From Microtetraspora glauca (GTDB lineage: Bacteria > Actinomycetota > Actinomycetes > Streptomycetales > Streptomycetaceae): a DNA stretch of 52,240 nt. Made by a program: the position numbers and the translations under genes. Below, piece after piece: positions 24,350 through 38,056 of this stretch. Location: positions 1 to 52,240 of the forward strand of contig JOFO01000082.1 in the NCBI GenBank assembly GCA_000721275.1. Direction: 5' to 3'. Each line of letters begins with the position of its first letter. Position 1 is the stretch's first letter. The notes under the pieces are model-generated. The model had not been told where the DNA came from, searched no databases, and saw only the letters and a list, made by a program, of their open reading frames with translations.

Positions 24350-25201
24350 TCACGCCGTTGCGTGGATGCGCCACGGCAGCGGGCAGGCGCGCAGCACGGT
24401 CGCCCGTTTGTGGTGGACGCTGACCCGGTCGGGGCGGGCGGAGACGGTGACGGTGCCGCCGGGGGTGCGGACCGGGCCCCGGACGGGCGGGACGACGGTG
24501 CCGGGCAGCGCCCCGGCGGCGGCGAGGGCCGCCGCGCCGGTCAGGGCGAGCCGCGGGTGCCAGCCGCCGACGGTGAGCGCGCGGACGGCGAGTCCGGCGG
24601 ACGTGGCGTCGACGGTGGCGATCTTCGGGAGGGCGGAGTGCGGCGGGTGCCCGAGGAGCCGGGCGGCCTCGGCGCGCAGGGCGAGCAGGTGGGCGTGGCC
24701 GCGGACCCGGCGGGCCTCGACGAAGACGTAGGGGTTGCCGTACGCGACAAGGCTGGCGGGCACGCCGAGGAGGCGGTCGCGGGGGCGGCCGGTGGGGAGG
24801 GTGCCGGGGGCGTCGGGCGGGCGGAGGAAGTGCAGGGTGTACGCGCCGCCGTCCGGCTCCGGTTCGCACAGGACGGTGTCGCCGGTGGTGAGCGCGCGGA
24901 CGGTCACCGGTCCGGGGCGGCCCGCGGCGACGACGCAGGCGAGCAGCGAGTGCCCGCACCCGGCGCGGAAGTCGAACCGGCCGCCGGGCAGGGCCTGGAC
25001 GAAGCGGTAGCGCAGGGTGCCGTCGCGGTCCTCGCCGTAGAAGGCGATCTTCCGCCACCGGGGGTCGAGCCGGGCCAGTTCCCGGCCGAGCCCGAGGACG
25101 CCGCCGTCGCCGGGCCCCACCCGGACGACCAGGGTCGCGCCGGGCGCGTCGTGGGCCCGGACGAGGAGCCCGGAGGGCGGCGGGGGGTCAGGCCGCCGCA
25201 C
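24350..25201 (-). CDS. PrpF-like (diaminopimelate-epimerase fold) protein
   Basis: A 283-aa protein of the DapF/PrpF/PhzF superfamily. A first half motif is FDFRAGCGHSLLACVVA (Cys near 94, where PrpF uses a CGN motif), and the second half carries the PrpF-like VGGWHPRLALTGAAALAAAG then ALPGTVV. Such enzymes isomerise or epimerise small acids, as in aconitate isomerisation by PrpF. GTG 25201 overlaps the stop of the asparagine synthetase gene by 14 bases, so the two are read together. No ribosome site is clear. The substrate is unknown. Confidence 0.7.
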   Translation of the reverse strand: MRRPDPPPPSGLLVRAHDAPGATLVVRVGPGDGGVLGLGRELARLDPRWRKIAFYGEDRDGTLRYRFVQALPGGRFDFRAGCGHSLLACVVAAGRPGPVTVRALTTGDTVLCEPEPDGGAYTLHFLRPPDAPGTLPTGRPRDRLLGVPASLVAYGNPYVFVEARRVRGHAHLLALRAEAARLLGHPPHSALPKIATVDATSAGLAVRALTVGGWHPRLALTGAAALAAAGALPGTVVPPVRGPVRTPGGTVTVSARPDRVSVHHKRATVLRACPLPWRIHATA

Positions 25202-26996
25202 AGTCGGCCGGGACCCGCATCGCGCGGACCACGTCGGTCCACAGTTCGTGGACGGCGAGGGCCCACAGGGCCTGGGCGTCGGCGCGGTTGGGGCGCTCCA
25301 GCTGGCGGGCGAGGAGGCGGGCGACGCGGTCGGCGCGGAGTTTGCCGCCGAGGACGAGCCGGGCCGGGGAGAGGAGTTCGCGGACGGTGTCGAGGAGCGG
25401 GCCGCCGGGCGCGATCATCGCCTCGACGGGGAGGGTGAAGGGCTGTTTGGGGCGGCGCAGGACGGCGGCGGGGAGCAGTTCGGCGCCGGCCTCGTACAGG
25501 GCCCGTTTGCCGGTGCGGGCGGCGGCGGGCAGGGACCGGGCGTGGGTGACGACGGCCGGCTGGCAGAACGGCAGCCGGGTCTCGACGGCCCAGGCCATGG
25601 CGAGGTGGTCGACGCGCCGCAGGTGGTAGGCGGGCAGCCGCCAGCGCGTCTCCAGGGCGGTCATGGCGGTGACGCGGTCGGCGCCGACGGCTTCGGCGGA
25701 GCGGAGTTCCTGCTCGACGCGGTCGGCGGCGGAGCCGGTGTCGGCGATGTGGGCGCGGTACTGGGCGGTGTACAGGTGCTCGCGGAGGAGGCGGGGGGCG
25801 GCGGCGAGCGCGTCGGTGTAGGCGGCGGCCCAGTCGGTGCCGGGCGGTGCGGCGAGGGCCGCCGCCATCCGGTCGTAGCCGCCGAAGAGTTCGTCGGCGC
25901 CGTCGCCGGTGAGGGCGACGGTGAAGCCGCTGTGGCGGACGGCGCGGAAGAGGGCGTAGGTGGAGAGGGTGATGGGGTCGGCGTTGGGCTGGCCGAGGTG
26001 GCGGACGGTGCGGGTGAGGAGGGAGGGCAGTTCGTCGGGGTCGAGGGCGATCTCGTGGTGGACGGTGCGGGCGCGGCGGGCGACGGCGCGGGCGTGGGCG
26101 GCCTCGGAGCCGGGCCAGGTGCCGCGGTAGGTGAGGTGGAAGGTGTGCAGCGGCGGCGCGTCGGTCTCGCGGGCGTGTTCGGCGGCGAGGGCGGTGACGA
26201 GGCCGGAGTCGAGGCCGCCGCTGGTGACGGCGCAGACCGGCACGTCGGCGTCGGCGAGCCGGCGGACCTCGCGGCGCAGCACGTCCTGGGTGTCGCCGAC
26301 GGGGGCGGCCCGGTGGGGGCCGCGGCGGCGGACGACGGGGGCGGCGCCGGGCCGGATCAGCGCGGTGGCGCCGGGCGGGAGGACGCTGACGCCGTCGAGG
26401 GCGGTGCCGGTGGTGAAGGACGTCCGGGTGGCGAGGACGGTGTCGAGGGAGTCCTCGCGCGGGCGGAACCGGACGCCGCCGAAGGCGAGGAGGGCGGGGA
26501 TCTCGGAGGCGAAGCGGGTGGAGCCGTCCTCGGGGTCGTGGTGGAGGTGGAGCGGCTTCATGCCCATGTCGTCGACGGCGAGGACGAGCTGGGTGCGGCC
26601 GGGCCGCAGGTCGAGGACGGCGACGGCGAACATGCCGTCGAGGTGTTCGGCGAAGGCGGGCCCGTACTCGGCGTAGAGGGCGGGCAGGACGGTGCCGTCG
26701 CAGCGGTCGGGGAAGCGGTGGCCGCGGGCGGCGAGGGTCCGGCGCAGTTCGGCGTGGTTGTAGATCTCGCCGTTGAGGACGGCGAGGACGCCGGGGAGGT
26801 GGGGCAGCCGGTAGGGCTGGTGTCCGCCGCGCGGGTCGGTGACGGCGAGCCGGTCGCAGCCGAGGGACCAGCCGGGGCCGCTGAGCACGCGGTGTTCGTC
26901 GGGGCCGCCGTGGCGCTGGCGCGCCGAGGCCGATGCGAGCGCGGCCGGGTCGGGGCGGTCCGCCCCGGCGGCGAGGGAGCCGAGGATCCTGCACAT
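25188..26996 (-). CDS. Asparagine synthetase (glutamine-hydrolysing), AsnB type
   Basis: 602 aa in two parts. The glutaminase domain starts MCRILGSL with Cys2 as nucleophile, followed by RHGGPDEHRV and NGEIYNHAELR. The synthetase domain has the PP-loop SGGLDSG (near 267) and ALTGDGADELFGGYDRM near 360. Both parts look complete. The ATG has GGAGG eight bases before it. In natural-product clusters such enzymes make amides or beta-lactam-like rings from acids using glutamine nitrogen; in cell metabolism they make asparagine. It is the first gene after a good promoter, with the PrpF-like gene overlapping its end. Confidence 0.93.
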   Translation of the reverse strand: MCRILGSLAAGADRPDPAALASASARQRHGGPDEHRVLSGPGWSLGCDRLAVTDPRGGHQPYRLPHLPGVLAVLNGEIYNHAELRRTLAARGHRFPDRCDGTVLPALYAEYGPAFAEHLDGMFAVAVLDLRPGRTQLVLAVDDMGMKPLHLHHDPEDGSTRFASEIPALLAFGGVRFRPREDSLDTVLATRTSFTTGTALDGVSVLPPGATALIRPGAAPVVRRRGPHRAAPVGDTQDVLRREVRRLADADVPVCAVTSGGLDSGLVTALAAEHARETDAPPLHTFHLTYRGTWPGSEAAHARAVARRARTVHHEIALDPDELPSLLTRTVRHLGQPNADPITLSTYALFRAVRHSGFTVALTGDGADELFGGYDRMAAALAAPPGTDWAAAYTDALAAAPRLLREHLYTAQYRAHIADTGSAADRVEQELRSAEAVGADRVTAMTALETRWRLPAYHLRRVDHLAMAWAVETRLPFCQPAVVTHARSLPAAARTGKRALYEAGAELLPAAVLRRPKQPFTLPVEAMIAPGGPLLDTVRELLSPARLVLGGKLRADRVARLLARQLERPNRADAQALWALAVHELWTDVVRAMRVPADCAAA

Positions 26997-27046
26997 GCCG
27001 GTCGCCTCCGTGTCGTCGTCATCCAGGCAGGACGTTCATTGATTTG

Positions 27047-27075
27047 AATCTACCAATTTTTTGAATGGCGCGTAA
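27047..27075 (-). promoter_or_regulatory. Promoter of the asparagine synthetase operon
   Basis: Minus strand TTACGC (27075-27070), 17-nt spacer, TAGATT (27052-27047), in an AT-rich stretch (TACCAATTTTTTGAATGG). An ATGGC...GCCAT repeat (27065-27069 and 27078-27082) brackets the -35. The spacer holds GCCATTC, which also appears in the spacer of the promoter at 42.9 kb with an identical -10. Confidence 0.6.
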
Positions 27076-27142
27076 GTGCCATGTCCTGTTCACGCCACGG
27101 GTTGGCCTTGCGACGCCCCCGGGCCCCCAACAGGCTTGAGGC

Positions 27143-27886
27143 ATGGAGGACTTCGCGACCGACCCCCCGACCTTCCGCAGCGCGCCGGAATCACTGCTGG
27201 TGGTGGCCGCGCACCCGGACGACATCGAGTTCTGCGTCAGCGGCACCGTCATGCTGTGGATCGAGCGCGGCACCCGCGTCACGTACTGCATCGTCACCGA
27301 CGGCGGCGCCGGCGGATACGACCCGATGCTGCCCCGGCAGGCGATGGCGGACCTGCGCCGCGCCGAACAGGTCCACTCGGCGAAGCTGAGCGGCGTCGCC
27401 GACGTCCGCTTCCTCGGCTACCCGGACAGCTTCGTCGAGCCCACCGTCGACCTCCGCCGCGACCTGTGCCGGGTCATCCGGCAGGTCCGGCCGCAGCGGA
27501 TCATCATCCCGTCCCCCGAGATCAACTGGGCCCGGGTCGCCGACCTCCACCCCGACCACCGCGCCGTCGGCGACGCCTGCCTGCGCGCGGTCTACCCCGA
27601 GGCCCGCAACCCCTTCGCCCACCCCGCGCTCCTGCGCGACGAGGGCCTGGAACCGTGGATCGTGCACGAGCTGTGGCTCATGACCGGCCCCACCCCGAAC
27701 CAGTACGTCGACGTCACGTCCGTCTTCGACCGCAAGGTCGAGGCCCTGCGCATCCACACCTCGCAGACCGCCCACTTCGACGACCTCGCGGGCCTGCTGC
27801 GCACCTGGCTGTCGGAGCACGCCACGGCGGCCGGCCTGCCGCCGGGGCGCATGGCGGAGGCGTTCCAGATCGTCCACATCGACTGA
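27143..27886 (+). CDS. LmbE/PIG-L-family deacetylase
   Basis: A 247-aa zinc-dependent N-deacetylase. The metal motif AHPDDIEF (His24, Asp26, Asp27) is at the N-terminus, and HPDHRAVGD (His136-Pro-Asp-His139) supplies the second part. The core resembles MshB and BshB, which remove acetyl from GlcNAc conjugates. It is the only plus-strand gene in this half of the cluster, divergent from the asparagine synthetase over 146 bp. With the MshA-like glycosyltransferase it could produce a free amino sugar for the MetRS-like ligase; that is an inference. It ends four bases from the convergent phosphatase stop. Confidence 0.9.
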   Translation: MEDFATDPPTFRSAPESLLVVAAHPDDIEFCVSGTVMLWIERGTRVTYCIVTDGGAGGYDPMLPRQAMADLRRAEQVHSAKLSGVADVRFLGYPDSFVEPTVDLRRDLCRVIRQVRPQRIIIPSPEINWARVADLHPDHRAVGDACLRAVYPEARNPFAHPALLRDEGLEPWIVHELWLMTGPTPNQYVDVTSVFDRKVEALRIHTSQTAHFDDLAGLLRTWLSEHATAAGLPPGRMAEAFQIVHID

Positions 27887-27890
27887 CGGC

Positions 27891-28514
27891 TCAGACGTGG
27901 TCCGCCGACGGCAGGCCCGTCCAGCGCAGGGGCGCGGGGAGGTGGCCGGTGTCGTTGTAGAGCAGGACGGCGGCGGGGCGGCCGGGGGCGTAACGGATCA
28001 CCGTCAGACCGGCGTTCGCGTGGTTGAGGCCCATCCACCGCCACGGCGGCGCGTCCATCGCCGCCCGCACCAGCCACCCGATCAGGAAGTTGTGCGTCAC
28101 GACGAGTTCGTGGACGGGCTCGTCGCCGGCGACGGGTCCCGTGAAGCGCGCGACCGCCGCCGCGGCCAGCTCCGCGCCCCGCGCGACCTCCTCCGCCGGG
28201 AACCGCCCCAGGAACCCGAGCATCGCGTCGGCCGCGTCCGCCGGCAGCTCCTCCCGGGCGGGCCGGTACGGGACGTAGTCGCCGGCCTCCTCGCGGGCCC
28301 CGACCGGAACCCCGTCGAGCCGCGCGCCGACCAGCCGCGCCGTCTCCGCCGCCCGGGCGAGCGGCCCGTGGTGGACGGCGGTCAGCGGAGCGCCCCGGAG
28401 CCGGTCGCCGAGCAGCGCGGCCTGGCGGCGGCCCCGCTCCGACAGCCCGGACTCGTCGGGCGTGGCCTCGCCGTGCCGGGTGAGGTAGAGGTGGCGGGTG
28501 GCCGTGCCGGTCAT
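27891..28514 (-). CDS. Histidine phosphatase-family protein
   Basis: A 207-aa phosphatase of the phosphoglycerate mutase-like superfamily. The catalytic RHGE motif is at Arg13-His14-Gly15-Glu16 (LYLTRHGEATPDESG), the second conserved Arg/Glu pair is in HHGPLARAAETARL, and the second His lies in VVTHNFLIGW. It starts MTGTATRH with GGAAGG about nine bases upstream. Mycothiol synthesis needs a phosphatase (MshA2, gene not firmly known) that removes phosphate from GlcNAc-inositol-phosphate; this enzyme could serve a similar step here, as inference only. An ordinary housekeeping phosphatase is the other reading. Confidence 0.85.
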   Translation of the reverse strand: MTGTATRHLYLTRHGEATPDESGLSERGRRQAALLGDRLRGAPLTAVHHGPLARAAETARLVGARLDGVPVGAREEAGDYVPYRPAREELPADAADAMLGFLGRFPAEEVARGAELAAAAVARFTGPVAGDEPVHELVVTHNFLIGWLVRAAMDAPPWRWMGLNHANAGLTVIRYAPGRPAAVLLYNDTGHLPAPLRWTGLPSADHV

Positions 28515-28663
28515 GGGCGGGCGCCTTCCGTTCGGGTACGTCGTGACCCCGACGGGGACGGCGGCGGGACCGGCTCCGGTTCCCGTCCGGCGCCGCGCCC
28601 CGGGGAGGACGAGCAGCTGCAGGCCGGCGTCCCGGGCGCCGCACACGTGCGGGTCCAGCCGTA

Positions 28664-32320
<3,657 letters not shown>

Positions 32321-32324
<4 letters not shown>

Positions 32325-35300
32325 AGGCGCCGGCCTCCCGCGTTGAAGTAGCTCGCCTCCGGGTGGTGGACGACGATCGCGTCGGTGGACTGCTCGGGGT
32401 GGAGCTGGAACTCCTCGGAGAGGTGCACCCCGATCCGCTCCGGCCGCAGGAGCGCGGCGATCTTGGCGCGGTCCTCCAGGTCGGGGCAGGCCGGGTAGCC
32501 GAGGGAGTAGCGGCAGCCCTGGTACTCGGTGCGCAGCATGCCGTCGAGGCCGGCCGGGTCGGCCGCGGCGATCCCCCACTCCTGGCGCACGCGCGCGTGC
32601 CAGTACTCGGCGAGGGCTTCGGCGAGCTGCACGGACAGGCCGTGGAGTTCGAGGTAGTCGCGGTAGGCGTCGGCGGCGAAGAGCCGGGCGGTCTCCTCCC
32701 CGATCCGCGAGCCGACGGTGACGACCTGGAGGGCGACGACGTCGACCTCGCCGGAGTCCTCGGCGCGGTGGAAGTCGGCGAGGCAGAGGCGGCGGCCCCG
32801 CTGCTGGCGGGGGAAGGTGAAGCGGGTCCGCTCGCCTCCGTCCTCGTCCAGGACGATCAGGTCGTCGCCCTTGGACACGCAGGGGAACCAGCCGTACACG
32901 ACGGCCGCCTCCACCAGGTCCTCGCGCGCGATCCGGTCGAGGAGGGCGCGCAGCCGGGGCCGGCCCTCCGCCTCGATCGTCCCGGAGTCCTTGAGCCCCC
33001 ACTGGCCCTTGAAGAGCGCCGTCTCGTCGAGCCAGGGGGCGAAGTCGGCGAGCGGGACGCCGGTGACGACCCTGGTGCCGAGGAAGGGCGGTTCGGGTAC
33101 GGGGTTGTCGGCGGCCACGTCGGAGCGGCCGGCCGGTTCGGGCTCGCGCACCTCCAGGGGGGTCTCCCGCTTGGGCACCCGGCGCTGCTTGAGCGGCGGC
33201 AGGGCGGCGCCGGGGACGCCCCGCTTCACCGCCATCAGCGCGTCCATGAGCCGCAGGCCCTCGAAGGCGTCGCGGGCGTAGCGGACCTCGCCGTCGTACA
33301 GCTCGTGGAGGTCCTGTTCGACGTAGGCCCGGGTGAGGGCGGCGCCGCCGAGGATCACCGGATACCTGGCGGCGAGGCCGCGGGCGTTCAGCTCCTCCAG
33401 GTTCTCCTTCATGATCACGGTGGACTTCACGAGGAGGCCGGACATGCCGATCACGTCGGCGTTGTGTTCCTCGGCGGCTTCGAGGATCGCGGAGACGGGC
33501 TGCTTGATGCCGATGTTGACGACGTCGTAGCCGTTGTTGGACAGGATGATGTCCACGAGGTTCTTGCCGATGTCGTGGACGTCGCCGCGGACGGTGGCGA
33601 GCACGATGGTGCCCTTGCCGGCCGCGTCCGCCTTCTCCATGTGCGGCTCCAGGTGCGCCACCGCGGTCTTCATGACCTCGGCGGACTGGAGCACGAACGG
33701 CAGCTGCATCTGACCGGACCCGAACAGCTCCCCGACCGTCTTCATGCCGTCGAGCAGCACCTCGTTGACGATCTCCAGCGCGGGCCGGACCTCCAGGGCC
33801 GCGTCGAGGTCGGCCTCCAGGCCGTTCTTCTCCCCGTCGACGATCCGCCGCTTCAGCCGCTCCTCCAGCGGCAGCGCCGCCAGCTCCTCCGCCTTCCCGG
33901 CCCTGAGGGACTGGGTGGTGGCGCCCTCGAACAGCTCCAGGAGCCGCTGGAGCGGGTCGTAGCCCTCCCGCCGGCGGTCGTGGATGAGGTCGAGCGCCAC
34001 CGCGACCTGCTCGGGCTCCAGCCGGGCGATCGGCAGGATCTTCGACGCGTGCACGATCGCCGAGTCCAGGCCCGCCTTCACGCACTCGTCCAGGAACACC
34101 GAGTTCAGGACGAGCCGGGCGGCCGGGTTGAGACCGAAGGAGATGTTCGACAGACCGAGGGTCGTCTGGACGTCCGGATGCCGGCGCTTCAGCTCCCGGA
34201 TGGCCTCGATCGTCGCGATGCCGTCCTTCCGGGACTCCTCCTGGCCGGTGCAGATGGTGAAGGTCAGCGTGTCGATGAGGAGGTCGGACTCGCGGAAGCC
34301 CCACGTGCCGGTGAGGTCGGCGATCAGGCGCTCCGCGATCTCTACCTTCTTCTCCGCCGTCCGGGCCTGCCCCTCCTCGTCGATGGTCAGCGCCATCAGC
34401 GCGGCGCCGTGCTCGCGGGCCAGCGCCGCGACCTTCGCGAAGCGGGACTCCGGTCCGTCGCCGTCCTCGTAGTTCACCGAGTTGACGACCGCCCGGCCGC
34501 CCAGCTTCTCCAGGCCGGCCCGCAGCACGTCCACCTCGGTGGAGTCCAGCACGATCGGCAGGGTCGACGCCGTCGCGAACCGGCCCGCCAGCTCCTCCAT
34601 GTCGGCGACGCCGTCCCGGCCCACGTAGTCCACGCACAGGTCCAGCAGGTGCGCGCCCTCGCGGATCTGGTCCCGCGCCATCTCCACGCAGTCGTCCCAC
34701 CGCCCGTCCAGCATGGCCTCGCGGAACTTCTTCGACCCGTTGGCGTTCGCGGGCCCATACGTCCGGACGAACTCCTCCTGGGCGTCCGCCAGTTCCTCCG
34801 GGCTCAGCGGGTAGTGGGCGCCGTCGGCGGTGAGGACCGGCAGGCCGGCGTTGGGCATCACGGACAGCGGCACGCGCGCGTGCCGGGCCAGATGGCGCAG
34901 GTGCTCGGCCATCTCCGCCGGGCCCGTCGCGCAGTTCAGGCCGATCATGTCGATGCCCAGCGACTCCAGCGCCGTCAGCGCGGCGCCGATCTCCGAGCCG
35001 AGCAGCATGGTGCCGGTGGTCTCCACGGTCACCTGGACGATGACGGGGAGGTCCATGCCGGTCCAGTCGAGGGCGCGGCGGGCGCCGACGACGGCCGCCT
35101 TCGTCTGGAGCAGGTCCTGCGAGGTCTCCACGAGCAGCGCGTCGGCACCGCCGCACACCAGGCCCTCGGCGTTCTGCTGGTACGCGTCGCGCAGCGGCCC
35201 GTACCCGACGTGCCCGAGGGTCGGCAGCTTGGTGCCGGGGCCCATGGAGCCGAGGACCCAGCGCGGCCGGCCGTCGGCGGCGGTGAACGCGTCGGCGACC

Positions 35301-35602
35301 TCGCGGGCCACCCGGGCGCCCGCCTCCGACAGGTCGTGGACGCGGTCCTCGATGCCGTACTCGGCGAGCGCGGCCAGGTTGGCGCCGAAGGTGTTGGTCT
35401 CGACGCAGTCGACGCCCGCCGCGAAGTACTCCCGGTGGACGGCCGCGACCAGGTCGGGCCGGGTGACGTTCAGGATCTCGTTGCAGCCCTCCAGGCCGGT
35501 GAAGTCGTCCAGGGTCGGATCGGCGGCCTGGAGCATGGTGCCCATGGCGCCGTCCGCGACGACGACCCGCCGGGCGAACTCCTCCCGCAGCGAACGCCTC
35601 AC
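32321..35602 (-). CDS. metH: Cobalamin-dependent methionine synthase, in-frame internal deletion
   Basis: A 1093-aa protein (family usually ~1170). It has the homocysteine domain ([26 protein letters not shown]), the folate domain ([28 protein letters not shown]), the B12 domain with DVHDIGKN (D-x-H-x-x-G) and [11 protein letters not shown], and the SAM-dependent reactivation domain ending [10 protein letters not shown]. Between EEFVRTYG (near residue 283) and [13 protein letters not shown] the family normally has ~65-75 residues, including the GGCCGTTPEH zinc-binding pair of cysteines. That block is absent; the frame stays open. Without those cysteines homocysteine activation should fail. 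The GTG start is in GTGA overlap with the adenosine kinase gene. Confidence 0.9.
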
Positions 35603-36582
35603 GTCAGCCCCCTCAGGTGCGGCAGCAGCGCCGCCGCGCTGCCGGCGCCGTACACGGCCCGGATCCGGTCGAGCAGCGGCTCGCGGCGGAGCGCGTACTC
35701 CTGCGTGCCGACCGCGCCGAGGACGGTCGCCGCGACGGCGCAGCCCAGCCGGGCCGCGTACCGCTCGGGCACGCCCCACAGGGTCGCGGCGAGGAAACCG
35801 GCCCGGAAGCCGTCGCCGACGCCCGTGGGGTCGGCCACGGCCGGGACGGGGACGGCTGGGACGGCCAGCGGCGCGCGGCCGGCGGCCCGGATCCGCACCC
35901 CCGCCTCGCCGTGGGTGGTGACCCAGGTGGCGGCCCGGCGCAGCACCTCCGCCTCCGTCCAGCCGGTCTTCTCCAGCAGCAGGGCGGTCTCGTACTCGTT
36001 GGTGAACAGGTACCGGGCCCCGTCCACCAGCTCCCGCACCTCGGCGCCGCCGAGCCGCGCGAGCTGCTGCGACGGGTCGGCGGCGAACGGGATCCCGAGG
36101 GTGCGGCAGGCGCGGGTGTGCCGGAGCATCGCCCCGGGGTCGTCCGGGGAGACCAGGACCAGGTCCAGCCGGCCGGTGCGGGCGGCGACCTCGCGGAGGT
36201 CGATCGCGCGCGCCTCGGCCATCGCCCCCGCGTAGAAGGTGGCGATCTGGTTCTGGTCCCGGTCGGTGGTGCAGACGAACCGGGCGGTGTGCAGGGTCTC
36301 GCTGACCCGCACCGCGTCGGTGTCGACGCCGTGGTCCTTCAGCCACACCCGGTACGGCTCGAAGTCGGCGCCGACCGCGCCCACGAGGACGGGCCGCAGC
36401 CCGAGCACGCCCAGGCCGAAGGCGATGTTCGCTGCCACGCCGCCGCGCCTGACCTCCAGGTTGTCGGCGAGGAACGACAGGGAGACCCGGTCGAGCCGGT
36501 CGGCGAGCAGCTGCTCGCCGAACAGTCCGGGGAAGGTCATCAGATGGTCGGTCGCGATGGAGCCCGTGACAGCGATCCGCAT
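35599..36582 (-). CDS. PfkB-family adenosine kinase
   Basis: A 327-aa sugar-kinase-like enzyme very similar to mycobacterial AdoK in its opening ([19 protein letters not shown]), including [16 protein letters not shown] and the C-terminal PfkB motif [14 protein letters not shown]. It phosphorylates adenosine from SAH breakdown to AMP, pulling the SAH hydrolase reaction forward. It stands between metK and metH with a 4-base overlap to metH, so it belongs to a SAM-recycling unit. Confidence 0.93.
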   Translation of the reverse strand: MRIAVTGSIATDHLMTFPGLFGEQLLADRLDRVSLSFLADNLEVRRGGVAANIAFGLGVLGLRPVLVGAVGADFEPYRVWLKDHGVDTDAVRVSETLHTARFVCTTDRDQNQIATFYAGAMAEARAIDLREVAARTGRLDLVLVSPDDPGAMLRHTRACRTLGIPFAADPSQQLARLGGAEVRELVDGARYLFTNEYETALLLEKTGWTEAEVLRRAATWVTTHGEAGVRIRAAGRAPLAVPAVPVPAVADPTGVGDGFRAGFLAATLWGVPERYAARLGCAVAATVLGAVGTQEYALRREPLLDRIRAVYGAGSAAALLPHLRGLT

Positions 36583-36586
36583 GACG

Positions 36587-37795
36587 TCAGACCCCCGCCG
36601 CCTGCTTCAGCGCGTCCACGCGGTCGGTGCGCTCCCAGGTGAAGTCGGGCAGCTCGCGGCCGAAGTGGCCGTACGCGGCGGTCGCCGCGTACACCGGGCG
36701 CTTGAGGTCCAGGTCGCGGATGATCGCGGCCGGGCGCAGGTCGAAGACCTCGGTGACGGCCCGCTGGATGCGGTCGACGGGGACGGTCCCGGTGCCGAAG
36801 GTCTCGACGAAGAGGCCGACGGGCTCGGCCTTGCCGATGGCGTACGCGACCTGCACCTCGCAGCGGCGGGCGAGGCCGGCGGCGACGACGTTCTTGGCGA
36901 CCCAGCGCATGGCGTACGCCGCCGAGCGGTCCACCTTCGACGGGTCCTTGCCGGAGAACGCGCCGCCGCCGTGGCGGGCCATGCCGCCGTACGTGTCGAT
37001 GATGATCTTCCGGCCGGTGAGGCCGGCGTCGCCCATCGGGCCGCCGACCTCGAAGCGGCCGGTCGGGTTGACCAGCAGCCGGTAGCCGTCGGACTCCAGG
37101 CTGACGCCCTCCTCGACGAGCTCCTTGAGGACGTGCTCGACGACGTGCTCGCGGACGTCGGGCGCGAGCAGGCCCTCGACGGAGATGTCGGCGGCGTGCT
37201 GCGAGGAGACGACGACGGTGTCGAGGCGGACCGGGCGGTCGCCGTCGTACTCGATGGTGACCTGCGTCTTCCCGTCGGGCCGCAGGTACGGCACGGTGCC
37301 GTCCTTGCGGACCTCGGTGAGGCGGCGGGAGAGCCGGTGCGCGAGGGCGATGGGCAGCGGCATCAGCTCGGCGGTGTCGTCGCAGGCGTAGCCGAACATC
37401 AGGCCCTGGTCGCCGGCGCCCTGGGCGGCGAGCTCGTCGTCCTCGCCGTCCACCCGGGACTCGTAGGCGGTGTCGACGCCCTGCGCGATGTCCGGGGACT
37501 GGGCGCCGATGGAGACGGAGACGCCGCAGGAGGCGCCGTCGAAGCCCTTGGCGGAGGAGTCGTAGCCGATGTCCAGGATGGCGTCCCGGACGAGCTGGGC
37601 GATCGGCGCGTAGGCGGTGGTGGTGACCTCGCCGGCGATGTGGACCTGGCCGGTGGTGATCAGCGTCTCGACGGCGACGCGGGCCTGCGGGTCCTGGGCG
37701 AGCAGCGCGTCCAGGATCGTGTCGCTGATCCGGTCGGCGATCTTGTCGGGGTGTCCCTCGGTGACGGACTCCGAGGTGAAGAGGCGGCCGGTCAC
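36587..37795 (-). CDS. metK: S-adenosylmethionine synthetase
   Basis: 402 aa, full length. The start [20 protein letters not shown] includes the GHPDK methionine-binding motif; [12 protein letters not shown] (signature 1) and [19 protein letters not shown] (signature 2) are intact, as are IGAQSPDI and [15 protein letters not shown] near the end. It makes SAM from methionine and ATP. The GTG start overlaps the ACP stop by four bases (GTGA); the adenosine kinase gene follows after four bases. A cluster-borne copy implies heavy demand for SAM. Whether a second metK exists elsewhere cannot be seen. Confidence 0.97.
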   Translation of the reverse strand: MTGRLFTSESVTEGHPDKIADRISDTILDALLAQDPQARVAVETLITTGQVHIAGEVTTTAYAPIAQLVRDAILDIGYDSSAKGFDGASCGVSVSIGAQSPDIAQGVDTAYESRVDGEDDELAAQGAGDQGLMFGYACDDTAELMPLPIALAHRLSRRLTEVRKDGTVPYLRPDGKTQVTIEYDGDRPVRLDTVVVSSQHAADISVEGLLAPDVREHVVEHVLKELVEEGVSLESDGYRLLVNPTGRFEVGGPMGDAGLTGRKIIIDTYGGMARHGGGAFSGKDPSKVDRSAAYAMRWVAKNVVAAGLARRCEVQVAYAIGKAEPVGLFVETFGTGTVPVDRIQRAVTEVFDLRPAAIIRDLDLKRPVYAATAAYGHFGRELPDFTWERTDRVDALKQAAGV

Positions 37796-38043
37796 GCCTG
37801 CACCTCCACCGGGGCGGGGAAGAAGTGCCGCTCGATGGCGGCGAGGGTGCGGATGGCGTCGACCTCCAGGGTCTCCATCTGGATGGAGACGCCGCTCTCC
37901 TGCTCCAGCAGGAAGACGAACTCCACGAAGGAGAGCGAGTCGATCAGCCGGTTCTCGATGAGGTCGAGGTCGGGGGCGATGTCCTGGCGCTCCGGGTGGC
38001 GGTCCAGGATCCAGTTCTTGACCTGCTGCAGGCCGTCGGCCAT
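37792..38043 (-). CDS. Stand-alone acyl carrier protein
   Basis: An 83-aa helical carrier protein, [20 protein letters not shown], with the phosphopantetheine site Ser36 in IDSLSFVEF (D-S-L). Helices two and three follow. The arm should be loaded by the phosphopantetheinyl transferase encoded 13 bases upstream and charged by the amino acid ligase before that. It shares a GTGA overlap with metK. Its neighbours suggest an amino acid tether, not a fatty acid carrier. Confidence 0.92.
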   Translation of the reverse strand: MADGLQQVKNWILDRHPERQDIAPDLDLIENRLIDSLSFVEFVFLLEQESGVSIQMETLEVDAIRTLAAIERHFFPAPVEVQA

Positions 38044-38056
38044 GGGGGTTCACTCC

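Noticed and set aside
28515..28663. Remnant gene between the LysE and phosphatase genes
   Set aside because: The in-frame translation has no domain or ribosome site and is typical GC-biased noise.
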